Positions 29,048-37,740 of a stretch of DNA of 64,000 bases are shown in pieces. The stretch covers positions 372,001 to 436,000 of the forward strand of contig NZ_JACXBW010000001.1 of NCBI RefSeq assembly GCF_014712225.1, in the 5' to 3' direction. This stretch comes from Pseudarthrobacter sulfonivorans. GTDB lineage: Bacteria > Actinomycetota > Actinomycetes > Actinomycetales > Micrococcaceae. Position 1 is the stretch's first letter. Every line of letters begins with the position of its first letter. Both the position numbers and the translations under genes were made by a program. The notes below the pieces were generated by a model. It worked only from the letters and a program-made list of their open reading frames with translations. It searched no databases and was not told the origin of the DNA.

Positions 29048-30112
29048 ATGAGTACCCCATTTTTTTACGAGTCTCTGCCGATGCGCGTCAGTTTCGGCGC
29101 CGGCTACCGGTCCAAACTGGCCGATGAGGTCAACAAACTTGGGCTGAAGAGGGTCCTGGTGCTCTGCACCGAATTCCAGAAGGACCTCGCCCAGGAGATC
29201 TCTGACTCCCTGGGCGAACTGAGTGTCGGTGTCTACGCCAAGGCCGGAATGCATGTCCCGATCGAAACCGCCCGGGACGCCCAGCGCTTCGCCACAGAAG
29301 CCGGAGCGGACGGCTGCATAGCAGTTGGCGGCGGTTCCACTACCGGCCTGGGCAAAGCCATCGCCCTTGAATACGGCACACCTATCATCGCCCTGCCTAC
29401 AACCTACGCCGGCTCTGAAATGACCCCGGTCTGGGGCCTGACAGCCGACGGCGTGAAGAAGACCGGCAAGGATCCCCGGGTCCTGCCCACGAGCGTCATC
29501 TACGACCCGGAACTAACGCTGTCGCTTCCAGTCGGCATGTCCGTGACCAGCGGCTTCAACGCGATCGCCCACGCCGTCGAAGCCCTCTACGCCCCCGACG
29601 GCTCCCCGATCATCTCCCTCATGGCCGAAGAAGGCATTAGAGCCCTCATTACGGCATTGCCCAACATCGTGGCCGATCCGGAAAACATCAAACATCGGAG
29701 CGAGGCGCTCTATGGCGCCTGGCTGTGCGGGGCGACTTTGGGGGCCACCACTATGTCGCTGCACCACAAGCTCTGCCACACCCTTGGCGGCACGTTCAAT
29801 CTCCCCCACGCCGAAACCCACACCGTAGTACTCCCCTACGCACTCGCCTACAACGCACCGTCCGCTCCCGGCGCCGTGGAAGCGCTGCGGCGTGCCACGG
29901 GAGCCTCGGACCCGGCAACGTATCTGCGCGAACTCAGCCTGAAACTGGGTGCGCCGGCGTCGCTTCGGGAACTCGGCCTGACTGAACAGGACGTCGAAGC
30001 GGCCGTGGACCTAGCCACCAAAAACCCCTATGCCAACCCCCGCGAAATCACTCCAGCGGGCATCCGCCGACTGCTCACGCGAGCCTTGAACGGAGATCCC
30101 GTTGACGCCTGA
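29048..30112 (+). CDS. Maleylacetate reductase
   Basis: 354 residues, iron-containing alcohol dehydrogenase fold. NAD-binding part AVGGGSTTGLGKAIAL, then LPTTYAGSEMTPVWGLT, and metal-ligand histidines near HAVEALYA and HHKLCHTLGGTFNLPHAETH. Reduces maleylacetate to 3-oxoadipate, completing the lower hydroxyquinol pathway. 11 nt after the dioxygenase, so co-transcribed. Confidence 0.9.
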   Translation: MSTPFFYESLPMRVSFGAGYRSKLADEVNKLGLKRVLVLCTEFQKDLAQEISDSLGELSVGVYAKAGMHVPIETARDAQRFATEAGADGCIAVGGGSTTGLGKAIALEYGTPIIALPTTYAGSEMTPVWGLTADGVKKTGKDPRVLPTSVIYDPELTLSLPVGMSVTSGFNAIAHAVEALYAPDGSPIISLMAEEGIRALITALPNIVADPENIKHRSEALYGAWLCGATLGATTMSLHHKLCHTLGGTFNLPHAETHTVVLPYALAYNAPSAPGAVEALRRATGASDPATYLRELSLKLGAPASLRELGLTEQDVEAAVDLATKNPYANPREITPAGIRRLLTRALNGDPVDA

Positions 30113-30135
30113 CAAGGTCCCACTTCCTTAAACCC

Positions 30136-30196
30136 AACGCGGGGTCACTCCACGCCCGATTCCGGAGGGATATCGGGCGTGGAGTGACCCCGTGTT
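30136..30196. terminator. Bidirectional hairpin terminator (repeat D, copy 1)
   Basis: Arms of about 24 bp (AACGCGGGGTCACTCC and GGAGTGACCCCGTGTT at the outside) around a 12-nt centre, between convergent genes. A related hairpin with the same AACGCGGGGTCACT start lies at 39211-39275. Confidence 0.75.
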
Positions 30197-30207
30197 GCTG
30201 TCGGCGG

Positions 30208-30636
30208 CTAAGCGTCGGTGCTCTTCCGCCGCCTTCTTTCGTTGTGCCGCAGCTGCAGGATGCGCGCTCCACCGGCGATCGCTACAAGGATCCCGCCCCC
30301 GACGGCAGCTATGAAGAAAGCCACCCCCTGCGCAAGGCTGCCCTCCCAGCCGAGAAACCGGACTGCGACCATGTCCTGGTTCTGGATAAAGAAAATGATC
30401 AAAAGCACCAAGACCACGAGGCTGACCGCCACCGCACTCCAGATGACCGCGGCCCTGGTTGTGCGGGTCCTGTCAGCCGCACTCTTCGCAGCTGGAGAGG
30501 CAGGCGCGATGGGTTGGGACGGCGCGATCGGTTGGCCCGCGGGTTGGGACGGCGGGATGGGTTGGGACGGCGGGGTGGGTTGGGACGGCGGGGCGGGAGG
30601 CAGGTCTGAAGGTCGCAGCGGTTCTTCTGAGCTCAT
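30208..30636 (-). CDS. LapA/DUF1049-like membrane protein with proline-rich N-terminus
   Basis: 142 residues. N-terminal 50 residues are a low-complexity P-S-Q-P repeat, mirrored in DNA by an 18-bp minisatellite at about 30515-30595. Two membrane segments follow (VIWSAVAVSLVVLVLLIIFFIQN and GVAFFIAAVGGGILVAIAGGARIL) joined by VAVRFLGWEGSL, the LapA_dom pattern, and a basic tail. Start ATG 30636 (MSSEEPL). Confidence 0.78.
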   Translation of the reverse strand: MSSEEPLRPSDLPPAPPSQPTPPSQPIPPSQPAGQPIAPSQPIAPASPAAKSAADRTRTTRAAVIWSAVAVSLVVLVLLIIFFIQNQDMVAVRFLGWEGSLAQGVAFFIAAVGGGILVAIAGGARILQLRHNERRRRKSTDA

Positions 30637-30697
30637 ACCGTCATTCTGCCCCTCCATGAGGGCTTTCGGGGCCAACCGGGCCGGTGACCCGGGGACT

Positions 30698-30759
30698 CAT
30701 CGATTGCTCCCTACGGGCCCTTTTGAGGCGCCAAAACGGCCGTTACGGAGCAATCGATG
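30698..30759. repeat. 62-bp palindrome A, copy 1
   Basis: Nearly symmetric unit from CATCGATTGCTCC to GGAGCAATCGATG. It begins 10 bp beyond the stop of the phosphatase gene on the minus strand. Confidence 0.8.
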
Positions 30760-30769
30760 CGAAACGCGG

Positions 30770-31363
30770 TCAGGCCGTGGCGTCGGCGGCCAGCCGTTCA
30801 CCGTTGTAGAACTCGAGGCGCCAGCCGTCGTTCACGTGGTGGTGCGCGAGGTTGAGTACGGCGTTGTCGATGCTGTGCAGGGTGCGGCCGGTCGCGCGGC
30901 TCAGGCTCACCCGCAGGAGTGTGCCGTGGGCGACCACCAGGACACGGCGGCCGCGGAACTCCTCAGCCAGAGTCTCCAGCGCGGTCAGCCCGCGGACGGC
31001 GGCCTCGTCCTCGCTTTCGGCGCCCTGGAAACCGCCGGGGATGCGCAGGGCCTCCAGTTCAGGACCGGCCTGCATGCCTTCCGCCAGCCCGAAGCTGCGT
31101 TCGGTGAGCTCCGGGACGTGCCGGGCGACGCTGAGCCCGAGCCCCTCCGCAATCAGGTTGGCCGTTTCCGCGGCGCGGCTGAGCGGCGAGGACACCACGG
31201 TGTCCCATTCGTGGGCGGAAAGGTTGGCGACGGCGTCGCGCGCCTGGCCGCGGCCGACGTCGTTCAGTGGAATGTCAGTGGCACCCTGGAGCCGGCGCTG
31301 GGCGTTCCAGTCAGTCTGGCCATGGCGAACGAGGGCGAACGTCGTAAGGGTCATGCCTTCCAT
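30770..31363 (-). CDS. Histidine phosphatase family protein
   Basis: 197 residues. RHG motif in FALVRHGQTDWNAQRRLQGATDIPLNDVGRGQA, second-half histidine in LVVAHGTLLRVSL. Belongs to the phosphoglycerate mutase-like branch of broad acid phosphatases. ATG 31363 or 31354 could be the start; ribosome-binding signals are weak. Substrate unknown. Confidence 0.82.
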   Translation of the reverse strand: MEGMTLTTFALVRHGQTDWNAQRRLQGATDIPLNDVGRGQARDAVANLSAHEWDTVVSSPLSRAAETANLIAEGLGLSVARHVPELTERSFGLAEGMQAGPELEALRIPGGFQGAESEDEAAVRGLTALETLAEEFRGRRVLVVAHGTLLRVSLSRATGRTLHSIDNAVLNLAHHHVNDGWRLEFYNGERLAADATA

Positions 31364-31435
31364 TGTCCCCGACGGCGGGTGGGAACCGGACATGGCGGGG
31401 CAGCGCCCGAACTACCCGGCTTCAAGCGGCGTCGG

Positions 31436-32737
31436 TTACGGCGGGCCTGGCCGCGAGAGTCCGAGCCGCGGATAGAGGACTTCGAACCCCTTGTTGAGGC
31501 CGCCGTTCAGCGCCCCGATGACGTGGCCGCCGTTGGGAACCTCATAGTTGGTGACGGTCATGCCCGCGGCCGTGGCTGCGGCCCCCAGACGGCGGGACGC
31601 CTCCAAGTAAACGGGGTCGTCGGTGGATGCCGTGAAGATCGCGTCCGTGTCAGGGTACGTCCGCTGTTTCAGGATGTTGATGGGTTTTACCGCGTCGTAG
31701 GCTGACTGGCTGCCGCCAAACATTTCCCTCAGGTTGGTCTCGGGCTCCTCGGCGCCCGGGTATTCCTCACCGGATATGTCCAGCACGTTGCCCCAGACCG
31801 AGGGGTGCTTTGCGGCGAAGGAAATGGCGCACTGTCCACCGTGCGAGTATCCGGCGATGGTCCAATATTTCCTGTCGTCGATGATGTTCAGATGGCTCCG
31901 CGCCCAGTCCACGACATCGCGGTTGATGAACGTCTCGGGGCGCCCGTGGAGGGGCGAATCCAGGCAGAGGTTGTCCACGTAGGGGTCGCCCAGCTGGTCT
32001 GCCACGATGACGATCGGCGCCAGTCCATCGTGGTGCGAAGCGTAGTTGTTCAGGACAGCGGCGATAAACTGCGGGTCCGGAGTCCCAGGCTGCCCCATCA
32101 TCAGCACCACCAGCGGAAGGGCGGGCGGGTTGGGGACCTGCGCCGCAGGGGGAAGGTATAGCCCCGCCGGACGTGAGGCGAAACCGGAGATCTTCGGCGG
32201 AATGACCACCTCGGCGGTGGTTCCTTCGGCCGGCAGGTCTGCCGGCGGCTTCCAGTTCTCCCACAAGGGCGCCTGATGCTGGACCGGCGCGTGGGGTTGG
32301 ACGGGGTCCAGGTCCACCTTCGGGGCGAGGGAAATTCCCAGGAACGAGGCCACGGTGGGGTGCAGCCCGTAAAACGCGTTGATTCCCAACGTGGCCGTGG
32401 CGGCGAAAAGCAGGGCACCCACGACGGCCAGGGCTTTCCGCCAGGGACGTGATCTGCGCAGATTTGCCCCGCAGACCCCCAGCCCGGCGAACAGGAGAAT
32501 GACCCAGATCCTCACATGCCATCCAAGGGGGCCGCCAAACGCGTGCATGAACCGTTCCGTGACCACCAAAACCGCGGCCCCGGCGAGGGCGCCGGCAACC
32601 CCCGCCAGCCACGAAACAGCCGCCACGCGCCGCGGACGGCGCAGCAGAAGGGCCACGGCGCAGAGGGCACTGAGCACGTAGCAGACGACGATCACAGGCC
32701 CCTCAACAATATTGAGGGCCAGTACGGATGAATCCAT
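31436..32737 (-). CDS. Membrane protein with C-terminal esterase domain
   Basis: 433 residues. Four membrane segments in the first 140 residues, then an alpha/beta-hydrolase domain of the esterase D/antigen-85-like type: PLVVLMMGQPGTPD, nucleophile in IAGYSHGGQCAISFAAKHP, and late histidine in VPNGGHVIGAL. The hydrolase would face outside. ATG 32737 (MDSSVLALN) is chosen; the longer frame lacks coding character. Possible cell-envelope lipid esterase. Confidence 0.78.
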   Translation of the reverse strand: MDSSVLALNIVEGPVIVVCYVLSALCAVALLLRRPRRVAAVSWLAGVAGALAGAAVLVVTERFMHAFGGPLGWHVRIWVILLFAGLGVCGANLRRSRPWRKALAVVGALLFAATATLGINAFYGLHPTVASFLGISLAPKVDLDPVQPHAPVQHQAPLWENWKPPADLPAEGTTAEVVIPPKISGFASRPAGLYLPPAAQVPNPPALPLVVLMMGQPGTPDPQFIAAVLNNYASHHDGLAPIVIVADQLGDPYVDNLCLDSPLHGRPETFINRDVVDWARSHLNIIDDRKYWTIAGYSHGGQCAISFAAKHPSVWGNVLDISGEEYPGAEEPETNLREMFGGSQSAYDAVKPINILKQRTYPDTDAIFTASTDDPVYLEASRRLGAAATAAGMTVTNYEVPNGGHVIGALNGGLNKGFEVLYPRLGLSRPGPP

Positions 32738-32916
32738 GGCACCTATTGAAGCGTCGGGCGGCCGCCCGCCCCTGCTCCCGGGCCTTATACCTGCCCGGGC
32801 GTCCGCGGGGTTTGCCGGACCGCTGAACCAAGACCGGGCTACCCACCCGGTCACCCCGCCGATGATACCGGGTGGTCAGCCATCCAACGACTGGCACGGT
32901 CAGGATGGGCAGATCC

Positions 32917-34002
32917 TCAGCGGGCGCCGCCGGCCGGACCGTTTCCCACCAGCGGAACCACGGTGACCGAGCCGAGGTTGCGCAGCGAGCCGCGAGCCTC
33001 CGCCTCCAGTTCATGCGCGACGGCGGCGAACTCCCCCAGGTGCGTACCGCCCGTGGCCGGGACGGTGATCTCCGCGTGCAGCCGGTGCCCGCTCCACCGC
33101 AGACGCGAGGAACTTCCCTCCGGCGCATTCTCGGCGACCAGCGCTGCGAGCCGGTCCGAAAGGGCAGGGTCGACGCCGTCCAGCAGCCGCCGGCCGACGT
33201 CGCGGACAGTGCCCCACAACAGGACGCCGATGGCCGCGGAAATGAGCAGGCCCACGATGGGATCCGCCAGCGGGAAGCCCAGCCAGATGCCCACAACCCC
33301 GGCCATGACGGCCAGCGACGTGAAGCCGTCTGTCCGGGCGTGGACGCCGTCCGCGAGCAGCGCCGCCGACCCGATCCGGCGGCCCACCCGGATCCGGTAG
33401 ATGGCCACCAACTCATTGCCGGCAAAGCCCACCAGCCCTGCCGCCAGTACCCAGCCCAGGTTGTGCACGGGCTGCGGCTCAAAGAAGCGGCGGATGGATT
33501 CGACGGCGGCAACCACCGCAGAAAGGGCGATCATGGCCACGATGAACAGCCCTGCCAAGTCCTCGGCCTTGCCCAGACCGTAGGTGAACGTCCGGGAAGC
33601 CGGCCGCCGGCCGAGCACAAACGCTATCCAGAGCGGGACCGCCGTGAGGGCGTCGGAGAAGTTGTGGACCGTGTCCGCCAGCAGTGCCACCGATCCGCTG
33701 ATCAGGACGATGGCCAGCTGGAAGAGCGATGTCGCACCGAGTCCGAGCAGGGAGAGCTTGACGGCCCGGATGCCCTGGCTGCTGCTCTCCAGGGCATCAT
33801 CCACGGAGTCCGCGGAGTCGTGGGAGTGCGGGACGAACAGGTTCTGAAGCCAGCCCTTGAGTGCGGAGGCGTGGTGAGGTTCGTGACCGTCGTGACTGTG
33901 GTCGCGGCTGTGGTGCCCATCCTCCGCACGGTGAGTCCCGCCGTCGGGCGTTTCCGGCTGCGCGTGCGGGTGACTTTCGGCATCGGCTTGCTTGCGGCTC
34001 AT
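32917..34002 (-). CDS. Cation diffusion facilitator (CDF) metal exporter
   Basis: 361 residues. His/Asp-rich N-terminus (DGHHSRDHSHDGHEPHH), six membrane segments (about 80-290) with metal-site residues in LLADTVHNFSDALT and LLADGVHARTDGFTS (the H/D-x3-D pairs), and a cytoplasmic C-terminal domain. Exports Zn2+, Cd2+ or Co2+. Its ATG overlaps the arsR-like stop (ATGA), so the two form an autoregulated pair. Confidence 0.88.
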   Translation of the reverse strand: MSRKQADAESHPHAQPETPDGGTHRAEDGHHSRDHSHDGHEPHHASALKGWLQNLFVPHSHDSADSVDDALESSSQGIRAVKLSLLGLGATSLFQLAIVLISGSVALLADTVHNFSDALTAVPLWIAFVLGRRPASRTFTYGLGKAEDLAGLFIVAMIALSAVVAAVESIRRFFEPQPVHNLGWVLAAGLVGFAGNELVAIYRIRVGRRIGSAALLADGVHARTDGFTSLAVMAGVVGIWLGFPLADPIVGLLISAAIGVLLWGTVRDVGRRLLDGVDPALSDRLAALVAENAPEGSSSRLRWSGHRLHAEITVPATGGTHLGEFAAVAHELEAEARGSLRNLGSVTVVPLVGNGPAGGAR

Positions 34003-34370
34003 TTCCCGGCCTCCCGCGGCATGGGTGCCATGCCATGGGTCGGGGCTGTACCCATGGAGTGCTCCGCCTGATGGATCGCGTCGGCCACCAACTGCCAGGC
34101 GTGGCCGTTTTGCAGGCGGTAGAAGACCTTGGTCCCCTCCTGGCGGGTGGCGACCAGCCGTGCCAGCCGCATCTTGGCCAGGTGCTGGGAGACGGCCGCA
34201 GCCGATTTTCCGGCAATCTCGGCGAGCGCATTCACGGGAAGCTCCCCGTCACGGAGGGCCAGGATCAGCCGCACCCGGGTGGCATCGGCCAGCATCGCAA
34301 AGACTTCCACGGCCAGCTCCACGTACGGGCTGCCCGGCGTCAGCTGACAAGCCTGCGTATCTGCATTCAT
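33999..34370 (-). CDS. ArsR/SmtB-family metal-sensing repressor
   Basis: 123 residues. Winged helix VFAMLADATRVRLILALRDGELPVNALAEIAGKSAAAVSQHLAKMRLARLVATRQEGTKVFYRL, the ArsR core. N-terminal Cys and Asp plus His-containing C-terminus (HAWQLVADAIHQAEHSMG) resemble metal sites of the CzrA/NmtR/KmtR type. Controls the CDF gene downstream. Confidence 0.88.
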   Translation of the reverse strand: MNADTQACQLTPGSPYVELAVEVFAMLADATRVRLILALRDGELPVNALAEIAGKSAAAVSQHLAKMRLARLVATRQEGTKVFYRLQNGHAWQLVADAIHQAEHSMGTAPTHGMAPMPREAGK

Positions 34371-34376
34371 ACGCAG
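34353..34376 (-). promoter_or_regulatory. Candidate ArsR operator over the start codon
   Basis: CTGCGTAT-N8-ATACGCAG is a perfect 8-bp inverted repeat that includes the repressor's ATG (34370). A third partial copy follows (ATACTGACACAG). Confidence 0.45.
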
Positions 34377-34866
34377 ATACTGACACAGCAGACTGGTTGG
34401 TTCAAGTAAGGGGAAGCGCTGGCTTGGCCTGCCAACGTTCTATGTCGAGGAAGGCTGCGAACTCGGAAGCTGCATTGTTCCCCTCCCCTGGCTGACTCTT
34501 GTGTCCCCAGAACCGCATCGTACGCCCCTGGGCTCCTGCCGTCATGAGCTTCACGACTCGATCAAAACGAGCAAAATGGCAAGTGGGAGCCCTCAAAGGA
34601 ACGGCTCGCCAGACTCTGGAACGTCACCGCCGGGGGCGGCGAAGGTGCACAGCTGGGCCAGCAGCAACTCCCAGCGGACAAATGTCCCATTGGTCCACGA
34701 CCATCCAAACGGACCCGCCTCACGCGCAGTGATGAGCTGCACCGAAGCGATGCGCTCCTACGTATACCGATGTGCCCGGTCCAGGCCGGCGCCAAGCTCG
34801 TCCTCGCTGATTCGCCGTATTCCCCTGCCCCTCGTAGCAGGGCCATCTGTAGGGGGCAGAATACTC
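34377..34866. other. 490-bp gap without a supported gene
   Basis: Short frames exist on both strands (minus 34402-34596, plus from 34501), but none has a ribosome-binding site or a family I recognise. The region may hold decayed coding sequence. Confidence 0.5.
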
Positions 34867-34895
34867 TTGACGCATATACCCCCCAGGGGTATATT
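34867..34895 (+). promoter_or_regulatory. Copper-responsive promoter with CsoR-like operator
   Basis: -35 TTGACG (34867-34872), 17-bp spacer, -10 TATATT (34890-34895). The spacer and -10 hold ATATACCCC-N3-GGGGTATAT (34874-34894), matching the G-tract palindrome bound by CsoR-family copper repressors. The leader to ATG 35002 is about 100 nt. Confidence 0.75.
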
Positions 34896-35001
34896 TGAGG
34901 TGTTGTCAGTGAAGTGGTATGTCCAGGCCGGTGCCCCGCCCCGCCGTCACAGCCGTTCAACCCCAGCGCCCATCACTACGTCGCGAAGGAAGAGATCTGA
35001 C

Positions 35002-37140
35002 ATGTCCGGATCCGGGAATGACTCCCACAACCACCGCCCCGGCGGGGTAGGCGTCCATAGCCACGGGGACGCGGCCCACGACCATGCAGGCCACGGCGCT
35101 GCGGCGCACGGCGGCCATAACCACGGCGCCGACGACCACACGGTGCACACTCACGGTCAGCATGCCGGCCACAGCACGGCCATGTTCAAGAACCGGTTCT
35201 GGCTCACGCTGGTCCTGTCGGTGCCTGTTGTCTACTTCAGCCCCATGGTGGGGCACCTGCTGGGCTACATGCCGCCTGAGTTCCCCGGTTCGGCCTGGAT
35301 CCCCGCCGTGCTGGGTACGTTCATCTTCTTCTACGGCGGCCAGCCGTTCCTGCAGGGCGGCCTCCAGGAGCTGAAGAACCGCCAGCCCGGCATGATGCTC
35401 CTGATCGCCATGGCCATCACAGTGGCGTTCGCAGCGTCCTGGGTCACCACCCTGGGAATCGGCGGCTTCGACCTAGACTTCTGGTGGGAGCTGGCCTTGC
35501 TGGTGGCCATCATGCTCCTCGGCCACTGGATTGAAATGCGCGCCCTCGGCTCGGCCCAGGGCGCCTTGGATGCCCTCGCCGCACTGCTGCCGGATGAGGC
35601 AGACCGCGTCACCGACGACGGCACGGAGACGGTGCCCGTTTCGGAACTTCGGGAGGGAGACGTTGTCCTGGTCCGTTCCGGCGCCAGGATGCCGGCCGAC
35701 GGAACAGTTGTGGACGGCCAGGCAGAGTTCGACGAATCGATGATCACCGGCGAGTCCAAGACGGTTCCCCGGACCGTGGGTGACGCTGTGGTGGCAGGAA
35801 CCGTGGCCACGGACAACAGTGTCCGCGTCCAGGTGACCGCAGTCGGCGAACACACTGCCCTGGCCGGGATCCAGCGCCTCGTGGCCGAAGCCCAGGCCTC
35901 CTCCTCGAAGGCACAGGCCCTGGCCGACCGCGCCGCGGCATTCCTGTTTTACTTCGCGGCCGGTGCCGGCATCATCACTTTCATTGTGTGGACCCTCCTG
36001 GGCAGCGTGCCGGAGGCCGTCACCCGCACCGTCACCGTCCTCGTGATCGCCTGCCCGCACGCACTGGGCCTGGCCATTCCGCTGGTGATCGCCATTTCCA
36101 CTGAACAGGCGGCCCGGGCAGGCGTGCTGATCAAGAGCCGCATGGCGCTGGAACGCATGCGCACCATCGATGTGGTCCTCTTCGACAAGACCGGCACGCT
36201 GACCACGGGCGAACCTGACCTGAAGAGCGTTGCCGTCGCGCCGGGCGCGGACGAGGACAGCCTGCTGGCGCTGGCCGCCGCCGTCGAATCCGACAGCGAA
36301 CATCCTGTTGCCCGGGCCATCGTCAGGGCCGCCAACCAGCGGAACCTCGCACTGCCGCAAGCCACAGGCTTCAGCTCGCTGACCGGACGCGGCGTCCGCG
36401 CCAGCGTGGACGGACGCACCGTTCACGTCGGTGGGCCCGCCCTCCTGCGCGAGCTCGGCGTCGTCGTCCCCGTTTCCCGGGCGCGCTCCACCCAGGGCTG
36501 GATGGACCGCGGCGCCGCCGTCCTGCACGTGATCGACGGCGACACTGTACTCGGGGCGGTCAGCCTCGAAGACAGCGTCCGGCCCGAGTCCCGGCAAGCC
36601 GTGGCGGCCCTTCAGAACCGTGGAATCAAGGTGGCGATGATCACCGGAGACGCACATCAGGTGGCCCGGGCCGTGGCGGAGGAGCTGCACATCGACGAGG
36701 TGTTCGCAGAGGTCCTGCCCGCGGACAAGGACAAGAAGGTCGCCGAACTCCAGGCCCGCGGCCTGAAGGTGGCGATGGTGGGCGACGGCGTCAACGACTC
36801 CCCCGCGCTCGCCCGGGCCGAGGTGGGAATCGCCATCGGCGCCGGAACCGACGTCGCGATGGAATCGGCAGGCGTTGTCCTGGCCGGAAACGACCCGCGG
36901 GCGGTGCTGTCCTTGGTGGACCTCTCCCGGGCCAGCTACCGGAAGATGTGGCAGAACCTGGTGTGGGCCACCGGCTACAACGTCCTGTCCGTCCCGCTGG
37001 CCGCGGGCGTCCTGGCCTTCGCCGGCGTAGTGCTCTCGCCCGCCGCCGGTGCGGTACTGATGTCCGCCTCCACGATTGTTGTGGCACTCAACGCCCAGCT
37101 CCTGCGGCGCATGAAGCTGAATCCCGCGGCCGCCCAATGA
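35002..37140 (+). CDS. copB: Copper-translocating P-type ATPase, CopB type
   Basis: 712 residues. The N-terminus is His-rich (GGHNHGADDHTVHTHGQHAGH) with no CxxC domain. Membrane motif is CPH (351-353), the P1B-3 hallmark for Cu/Ag; phosphorylated Asp395 lies in DKTGTLT; the TGES actuator (ITGESKTV) and GDGVNDSPAL (from 594) are present. ATG 35002 follows AAGGAAGAG; a longer frame to 34501 crosses the promoter. Exports copper from the cytoplasm. Confidence 0.92.
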   Translation: MSGSGNDSHNHRPGGVGVHSHGDAAHDHAGHGAAAHGGHNHGADDHTVHTHGQHAGHSTAMFKNRFWLTLVLSVPVVYFSPMVGHLLGYMPPEFPGSAWIPAVLGTFIFFYGGQPFLQGGLQELKNRQPGMMLLIAMAITVAFAASWVTTLGIGGFDLDFWWELALLVAIMLLGHWIEMRALGSAQGALDALAALLPDEADRVTDDGTETVPVSELREGDVVLVRSGARMPADGTVVDGQAEFDESMITGESKTVPRTVGDAVVAGTVATDNSVRVQVTAVGEHTALAGIQRLVAEAQASSSKAQALADRAAAFLFYFAAGAGIITFIVWTLLGSVPEAVTRTVTVLVIACPHALGLAIPLVIAISTEQAARAGVLIKSRMALERMRTIDVVLFDKTGTLTTGEPDLKSVAVAPGADEDSLLALAAAVESDSEHPVARAIVRAANQRNLALPQATGFSSLTGRGVRASVDGRTVHVGGPALLRELGVVVPVSRARSTQGWMDRGAAVLHVIDGDTVLGAVSLEDSVRPESRQAVAALQNRGIKVAMITGDAHQVARAVAEELHIDEVFAEVLPADKDKKVAELQARGLKVAMVGDGVNDSPALARAEVGIAIGAGTDVAMESAGVVLAGNDPRAVLSLVDLSRASYRKMWQNLVWATGYNVLSVPLAAGVLAFAGVVLSPAAGAVLMSASTIVVALNAQLLRRMKLNPAAAQ

Positions 37141-37682
37141 AACGCTCTCTCACTTACCGCGGGTTTTTCCCGGACGCTCTCTCACTTGATGCAGGTTTTT
37201 CCCAAACGCTCTTCCTCCGGGGAGCCCTGGCCGCAGGGGTTCTGGCAATCATCGCCGGGATCTTCGGGATGCACGTGATGACCGGCAACCATGCCGCCCA
37301 CGGTGATCACGCGGCAGGGCTGCAGGCGGAACGGGGTCACACGGGCCACACGGACGCGGTCGACGCCGACGCTGACCACGCCGCGGTAGGCCACCCGTTG
37401 GTAGGCCACCCGTTGGTAGGGCACACGTTGGTAGGGCACACGGACGCGGGCCACGCGGTGGCCGCCGGCATCACCTCCTGTGCAGGGTCGTGCCACCGTG
37501 TGCACGAGCCGGGAACGTCCTGCGTACCGTCCGCCAAGGCAAGCGCGTTGGCGGTCTTCCCGCCCCACGAAAACGGCCTCGTCTTCCCGGCAGCACAAGG
37601 AGGCCGCACCGGTCGGGGCGTCAACCACGTCCACATTCCCCCCAGCCCAACACCCTGCGAACTGTCCATCAGCCGGACGTAA
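37137..37682 (+). CDS. DUF6153-like small membrane protein, start altered by repeat B
   Basis: 181 residues if ATG 37137, which overlaps the copB stop, is used. Residues from about 28 (FLRGALAAGVLAIIAGIFGMHVM) form one membrane segment with the MHV motif typical of DUF6153-like actinobacterial proteins, then a His-rich stretch with four VGHPL/VGHTL repeats and a Cys-containing tail. The first 25 residues are encoded by repeat B (37141-37210), so the original start was probably lost. Likely copper-related by position. Confidence 0.6.
   Translation: MKRSLTYRGFFPDALSLDAGFSQTLFLRGALAAGVLAIIAGIFGMHVMTGNHAAHGDHAAGLQAERGHTGHTDAVDADADHAAVGHPLVGHPLVGHTLVGHTDAGHAVAAGITSCAGSCHRVHEPGTSCVPSAKASALAVFPPHENGLVFPAAQGGRTGRGVNHVHIPPSPTPCELSISRT
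37141..37215. repeat. 32-bp periodic repeat B, cluster 2
   Basis: CGCTCTCTCACTT at 37143 and 37175 (32 bp apart) and a truncated copy near 37207. Starts directly after the copB stop codon and is read as protein in the next gene. Confidence 0.75.
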
Positions 37683-37740
37683 ACCGGAACTGCGCCGCGC
37701 ACAAGACCACCAGTTCCCCCTACGTTAAAAGGACCCTTCC

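Noticed and set aside
34402..34596. 64-codon minus-strand frame before copB
   Set aside because: No ribosome-binding site and no recognisable family; kept only as part of the described gap.
34501..35001. N-terminal extension of the copper ATPase
   Set aside because: The open frame continues upstream but crosses the CsoR-like promoter; ATG 35002 has a good ribosome-binding site.
35473..37137. 554-codon minus-strand frame
   Set aside because: Antisense shadow of copB; no ribosome-binding site or domain.
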